Positions 60,234-64,000 of a stretch of 64,000 nt of DNA are shown piece after piece; positions within the stretch are counted from its first letter, which is position 1, and every line of letters begins with the position of its first letter. The stretch is from Polynucleobacter necessarius (GTDB taxonomy: Bacteria; Pseudomonadota; Gammaproteobacteria; Burkholderiales; Burkholderiaceae). The notes below the pieces were generated by a model. It was not told the DNA's origin and searched no databases. It saw only the letters and a list, made by a program, of their open reading frames with translations. The stretch covers positions 1,116,001 through 1,180,000 of the forward strand of contig NZ_LT606951.1 in NCBI RefSeq assembly GCF_900095205.1, in the 5' to 3' direction. A program made the translations under genes and the position numbers.

Positions 60234-61304
60234 TTATGAGAGTGCTGCAACTACGGCATCACCCATCTGCACCGTAGACACTTTTTGCGTGCCCTCGGTA
60301 TAAATATCGGCCGTGCGTAAACCTTTTGCCAATACTTTCTGCACTGCTTTTTCAATACGATCTGCTTCCGCCGTCATCCCCAAGGAATAACGCAACATCA
60401 TTGCAGCAGATAAAATGATTGCCAATGGATTGGCGATACCTTTACCAGCAATATCCGGCGCAGAGCCATGGCTAGGCTCATACAAGCCCTTATTATTCTT
60501 ATCCAATGAGGCTGATGGCAGCATACCAATGGAACCAGTCAACATAGCGGCTTCATCGGACAGAATATCGCCAAATAAATTTCCAGTCACAACCACATCA
60601 AATGCCTTCGGCGCCTTTACCAATTGCATTGCTGCGTTATCTACATACATATGCGTTAACTCAACATCTGGATAATCTTTAGCAACTTCAATCATCACTT
60701 CGCGCCAAAGTTGTGAGGTTTCCAAAACGTTTGCTTTATCAACGCTACACACTTTTTTATTACGCTTACGAGCCGCATCGAATGCAACGTGTCCAATGCG
60801 CTCTACTTCTGGTTCGCTGTAGTGCATGGTGTCAAAACATTCACGAGCACCTTTAAATAATGCATGCTCTGATTCACGATTACCTCTTGGTTGACCAAAG
60901 TAAATGTCGCCGTTTAATTCGCGCACGATCAATATATCTAAGCCACCAATAATTTCAGGCTTAAGACTAGACGCTCCTGTAAGTTCTGGATAGCAAATAG
61001 CGGGTCTGAAGTTTGCGAACAGCTCTAAATGTTTACGTAAACCGAGAATCGCTTGCTCGGGGCGAAGTTCGCGTGCAAGCGTATCGTATTTCCAATCACC
61101 AACCGAACCAAATAAAATTGCATCAGCCTTTTCAGCCAACTCTAAAGTTGCAGGTGGTAAGGGATGACCTGCGATATCGTACGCAACGCCACCTACTGGA
61201 GCCTCTTCTAAATCAAACTTAGGGCCCAGTGCTTGGAGCACTCGAACGGCTTGAGCAACGATTTCCGGGCCGATACCATCGCCCGGGAGAACTGCAATTT
61301 TCAT
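60234..61304 (-). CDS. leuB: 3-isopropylmalate dehydrogenase
   Basis: A 356-residue beta-decarboxylating dehydrogenase. [20 protein letters not shown] at the start, [43 protein letters not shown] (Lys) and [20 protein letters not shown] (metal-binding Asp) are diagnostic, as is [20 protein letters not shown]. It gives 2-oxoisocaproate for leucine. It lies 23 nt after leuD. Intact. Confidence 0.96.
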   Translation of the reverse strand: MKIAVLPGDGIGPEIVAQAVRVLQALGPKFDLEEAPVGGVAYDIAGHPLPPATLELAEKADAILFGSVGDWKYDTLARELRPEQAILGLRKHLELFANFRPAICYPELTGASSLKPEIIGGLDILIVRELNGDIYFGQPRGNRESEHALFKGARECFDTMHYSEPEVERIGHVAFDAARKRNKKVCSVDKANVLETSQLWREVMIEVAKDYPDVELTHMYVDNAAMQLVKAPKAFDVVVTGNLFGDILSDEAAMLTGSIGMLPSASLDKNNKGLYEPSHGSAPDIAGKGIANPLAIILSAAMMLRYSLGMTAEADRIEKAVQKVLAKGLRTADIYTEGTQKVSTVQMGDAVVAALS

Positions 61305-61327
61305 GAAAGGCCTTTAAATCAACAAAA

Positions 61328-61975
61328 TTACGGCAATTGAGTTGCAAGCCAAGGCATCTTCAAAATGCGCTCAGCTTCATAAGCCTTAATTTTATCTGCA
61401 TGTTGCAGGGTTAAGCCAATATCGTCTAAGCCGTTCAGTAGGCAGTATTTTCTAAAAGGGGCAACGTCAAAGCTATAAGCAGTGCCATCTGGGGTAATTA
61501 CTTGCTGAGCATCTAAGTCAATCGTTAATTGATAGCCAGTAAATGCTTGGGTTTCATTAAAAAGATGGTCAACCTGCATTTCTGTCAAAACAATGGGTAA
61601 AACACCATTTTTGAAGCAATTGTTATAGAAAATGTCGGCAAAGCTGGGAGCAATCACTGCTCTGAAACCATACTGATCGAGAGCCCATGGTGCATGTTCA
61701 CGTGAACTGCCGCACCCAAAGTTTTTGCGTGCCAATAAAATTCCAGCGCCCTTATAACGAGGCTGGTTAAGAACAAAGTCGGGATTAAGGGGGCGAGTGC
61801 TGCAATCCCGGCCTGGTTCACCATGATCAAGGTAACGCCATTCATCAAACAGATTTTGACCAAATCCAGTCTTCTTGATGGATTTTAAAAACTGCTTTGG
61901 GATGATAGCGTCGGTATCCACGTTCTCGCGATTAAGCGGAGCTACTAAGCCTTTGTATACCGTAAATTTTTCCAT
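61328..61975 (-). CDS. leuD: 3-isopropylmalate dehydratase small subunit
   Basis: A 215-residue subunit; [19 protein letters not shown] and [20 protein letters not shown] are signatures of the swivel domain. With LeuC it isomerises 2- to 3-isopropylmalate. It follows leuC with only the small entericidin-like gene between. Intact. Confidence 0.96.
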   Translation of the reverse strand: MEKFTVYKGLVAPLNRENVDTDAIIPKQFLKSIKKTGFGQNLFDEWRYLDHGEPGRDCSTRPLNPDFVLNQPRYKGAGILLARKNFGCGSSREHAPWALDQYGFRAVIAPSFADIFYNNCFKNGVLPIVLTEMQVDHLFNETQAFTGYQLTIDLDAQQVITPDGTAYSFDVAPFRKYCLLNGLDDIGLTLQHADKIKAYEAERILKMPWLATQLP

Positions 61976-61998
61976 GATTCGATGTTAACTCTAATTAA

Positions 61999-62203
61999 TT
62001 ACTTCACAGGGGTAACAACTACATCTTTACCCTTTGTTTGAGATTGATTGTTTTGCTGGGTATTGCTTGAGCCACCCATGGACGTTCCCATGTTCTGCAA
62101 ATCTTTACCGACACTTTCCATTGTGCTGCTGCAAGCGGAAATCATCAATCCAGTCACGCCCACAATTGCTAGTTTAGAGATCAAAGAGAGAAGAAAATTT
62201 CAT
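61999..62203 (-). pseudogene. Entericidin-like small lipoprotein, frameshifted start
   Basis: The recognisable part is a lipoprotein signal (SKLAIVGVTGLMISACSS, lipobox ISAC with Cys) and a short Asn/Gln/Ser-rich tail ending VVVTPVK. In this frame the only start is a TTG at 62184, without a ribosome site and without the usual basic N-terminus. At 62203 an ATG with AAGG ahead begins MKFSSL, but a run of three T (about 62184-62186) puts it one base out of frame and it ends in TAA at once. Removing one T would give MKFSSLLISKLAIVG, a proper signal. So a one-base insertion probably killed it. Entericidin-like genes between leuC and leuD are common in this group. The role is unclear. Confidence 0.7.
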
Positions 62204-62214
62204 GTTGATTGCCT

Positions 62215-63624
62215 TTATGAAATCTTACGAACGTCAACAAAGTGGCCTTCAATAGCGGCAGCAGCAGCCATCGCAGGACTTACTAAATGGGTGCGCCCAC
62301 CATTACCTTGACGACCCTCAAAGTTACGATTAGAGGTTGAAGCGCAGCGCTCTCCCGGCTCCAAGCGATCAGCATTCATAGCTAAACACATGGAACAACC
62401 TGGTTCGCGCCATTCAAAACCAGCCGCCTTAAATATGCGATCTAAACCTTCACGCTCTGCTTGCGCTTTTACCAAACCAGATCCCGGAACAACTAATGCC
62501 AATTTCACATTAGCGGCAACCTTCTTGCCCAAGCGGTCAACCACTTTAGCGGCGGCGCGCATATCTTCAATACGACTATTGGTGCAAGAACCAATAAATA
62601 CCTTATCTATCGAGATACTACTTAATGGAGTATTCGGTACAAGATTCATGTACTCCAAAGCACGCTCCATTGCTGAGCGCTTGTTTGGATCGCGTTCTTT
62701 TTCTGGGTCAGGTACACGCTCGCTAATAGCCAGCACCATCTCGGGTGAAGTACCCCAGGTAACTTGTGGAGCAATTTCTTCTGCACGCAACTCAACGACT
62801 GCATCAAATTTGGCATCAGCATCCGAATGCAAAGTTCTCCAGTATTGCAAAGCTTGCAACATTGTAGGGCCCTTCGGCGCGTACGGACGACCCTGAATAT
62901 ATTCAATGGTTGTTTCGTCTACAGCCACTAAACCAGCGCGTGCGCCAGCCTCAATCGCCATATTGCAAAGAGTCATGCGACCTTCCATTGAAAGGTTGCG
63001 AATGGCTTCACCAGCAAACTCAATGGTATAACCAGTTCCGCCAGCAGTACCAATTTTGCCGATGACTGCGAGTACGATATCTTTTGCGGTAGAACCAGGC
63101 TGCAAACGACCGTTAACCCGCACCAGCATGTTCTTACTCTTTTTCATGAGCAAAGTTTGTGTAGCTAATACATGCTCCACTTCGGACGTTCCAATACCAA
63201 ATGCTAATGCACCAAATGCGCCATGCGTACTGGTATGGGAATCACCACAGACCACGGTCATACCAGGCAAGGTAGCGCCCTGCTCTGGTCCAATGACGTG
63301 AACAATACCCTGACGGGTGTCGTTCATCTTGTATTGCGTTATACCGAAAGCATCACAGTTTTGATCTAAGGTATCTACTTGTAACTTGGAAATCAGATCT
63401 GTAATACCTTCAGAACGGTCCGTTGTTGGAACGTTGTGATCGGATACTGCCAAATTAGCAGAGATACGCCAAACCGGACGGCCAGCCAAATTTAAACCTT
63501 CAAACGCCTGAGGACTAGTTACCTCATGAAGCAACTGACGATCAATATATATCGTGGCTGTGCCATCCTCTTCAGAGTAAACAACGTGGTCATCCCACAA
63601 TTTGTCATAAAGCGTACGAGACAT
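62215..63624 (-). CDS. leuC: 3-isopropylmalate dehydratase large subunit
   Basis: A 469-residue aconitase-family subunit. [40 protein letters not shown] and [20 protein letters not shown] contain the three Cys that bind the 4Fe-4S cluster. [13 protein letters not shown] is the family N-terminus. It works with LeuD. The 3' end is followed after 11 bases by the entericidin-like gene. Intact. Confidence 0.96.
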   Translation of the reverse strand: MSRTLYDKLWDDHVVYSEEDGTATIYIDRQLLHEVTSPQAFEGLNLAGRPVWRISANLAVSDHNVPTTDRSEGITDLISKLQVDTLDQNCDAFGITQYKMNDTRQGIVHVIGPEQGATLPGMTVVCGDSHTSTHGAFGALAFGIGTSEVEHVLATQTLLMKKSKNMLVRVNGRLQPGSTAKDIVLAVIGKIGTAGGTGYTIEFAGEAIRNLSMEGRMTLCNMAIEAGARAGLVAVDETTIEYIQGRPYAPKGPTMLQALQYWRTLHSDADAKFDAVVELRAEEIAPQVTWGTSPEMVLAISERVPDPEKERDPNKRSAMERALEYMNLVPNTPLSSISIDKVFIGSCTNSRIEDMRAAAKVVDRLGKKVAANVKLALVVPGSGLVKAQAEREGLDRIFKAAGFEWREPGCSMCLAMNADRLEPGERCASTSNRNFEGRQGNGGRTHLVSPAMAAAAAIEGHFVDVRKIS

Positions 63625-63642
63625 GAGTGACCTTATAAAACC

Positions 63643-64000
63643 TTATTTACGAACTGTAATATTTGGAACCTTGCGGGAAGTTTCGCCAACGTACAACTGA
63701 CGCGGACGTCCAATCTTGTACTCAGGATCAGTAATCATTTCTTCCCACTGCGCAATCCAACCTACTGTTCTTGCCAAAGCAAAAATACAGGTAAACATCT
63801 CTGTTGGAATACCCAATGCACGTTGCACGATACCTGAGTAGAAGTCTACGTTTGGATAAAGCTTACGGCTAACGAAATAATCATCTTCCAAAGCAATCTT
63901 CTCAAGAGTCATTGCCAACTTGAATAATGGATCATCTTGGAGACCTAATTCATTCAATACTTCATAGCATGTCTCACGCATTAACTTAGCACGTGGGTCG
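63643..64000 (-). CDS. gltA: Citrate synthase, C-terminal part cut by window edge
   Basis: The frame enters from the right edge and ends at 63643. The last 119 residues include [20 protein letters not shown] with the catalytic Asp region, [20 protein letters not shown] and [17 protein letters not shown], all diagnostic of type II (hexameric) GltA. It condenses acetyl-CoA and oxaloacetate. leuC begins 19 bases after its stop on the same strand. No lesion is visible in this part. Confidence 0.95.
   Translation of the reverse strand, partial: DPRAKLMRETCYEVLNELGLQDDPLFKLAMTLEKIALEDDYFVSRKLYPNVDFYSGIVQRALGIPTEMFTCIFALARTVGWIAQWEEMITDPEYKIGRPRQLYVGETSRKVPNITVRK

Overview
This window looks like a piece of the chromosome of a betaproteobacterium of the Burkholderiaceae, most probably Polynucleobacter, and more exactly a reduced, host-associated lineage of the P. 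necessarius (Euplotes endosymbiont) type. Three things suggest this. The gene order is typical of the order (odhA-odhB-lpd-zapE; thrS-infC-rpmI-rplT-pheS-pheT-ihfA-merR-tRNA-Pro; leuC-entericidin-leuD-leuB-asd-fimV-truA-trpF-trpB-trpA-accD-folC-dedD-cvpA-purF-metZ). The base composition is moderate. An unusually large share of the non-essential genes is broken by single-base indels or nonsense codons. The assignment rests on remembered gene order and protein sequence, not on a search.

Layout. 1-7.4 kb: a PHP-domain protein (cut by the left edge), ZapE and the 2-oxoglutarate dehydrogenase complex (lpd, odhB, odhA), all on the minus strand. 7.4-10.7 kb: small accessory genes: a broken HTH/receiver-like gene, an H-NS gene without a standard start codon, a thioesterase, a probable winged-helix protein and a membrane protein. 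10.7-20.6 kb: an intact translation block on the minus strand: tRNA-Pro, merR, ihfA, pheT, pheS, rplT, rpmI, infC with an ATC start, thrS, tRNA-Val and relA. 20.6-32.5 kb: mostly decay: an alpha/beta-hydrolase fused to a cation exporter, 3-oxoacid CoA-transferase subunit A, glyoxalase I, a FemAB/GNAT-like gene, a DUF1289 gene, an ABC-F ATPase, the queuosine-precursor transporter, glutaryl-CoA dehydrogenase and a KAS III-like gene. CoA-transferase subunit B and ETF-ubiquinone oxidoreductase survive among them. 32.5-34.4 kb: intact mnmH, a thioesterase and a DUF442 protein. 34.4-45 kb: a thiosulfate import and oxidation (Sox) region in advanced decay. soxC, soxD, soxA, soxX, soxB, a dsrE-like gene, a metallo-beta-lactamase-fold hydrolase and two YeeE/YedE genes are broken. 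soxY, soxZ, the ArsR-type regulator, a TsuA-like transporter and a small cytochrome c are open. 45.1-48.8 kb: broken modB, modC, a methyltransferase and metZ. 48.8-64 kb: a contiguous, nearly intact biosynthetic block (purF to leuC, then citrate synthase cut by the right edge). Its only casualty is a small entericidin-like gene.

Together the genes describe a cell that keeps the TCA cycle, translation, stringent response, purine, folate and fatty-acid precursor synthesis, and the tryptophan, leucine and aspartate-family pathways. It is losing lithotrophic thiosulfate oxidation, the molybdenum supply for it, lysine/glutarate and ketone-body catabolism, methylglyoxal detoxification and one route to methionine. 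I found no insertion sequence, prophage, CRISPR array or defence system, and nothing I would call a new biological system. The value of the window is as a snapshot of recent gene inactivation, with several reconstructable lesions.
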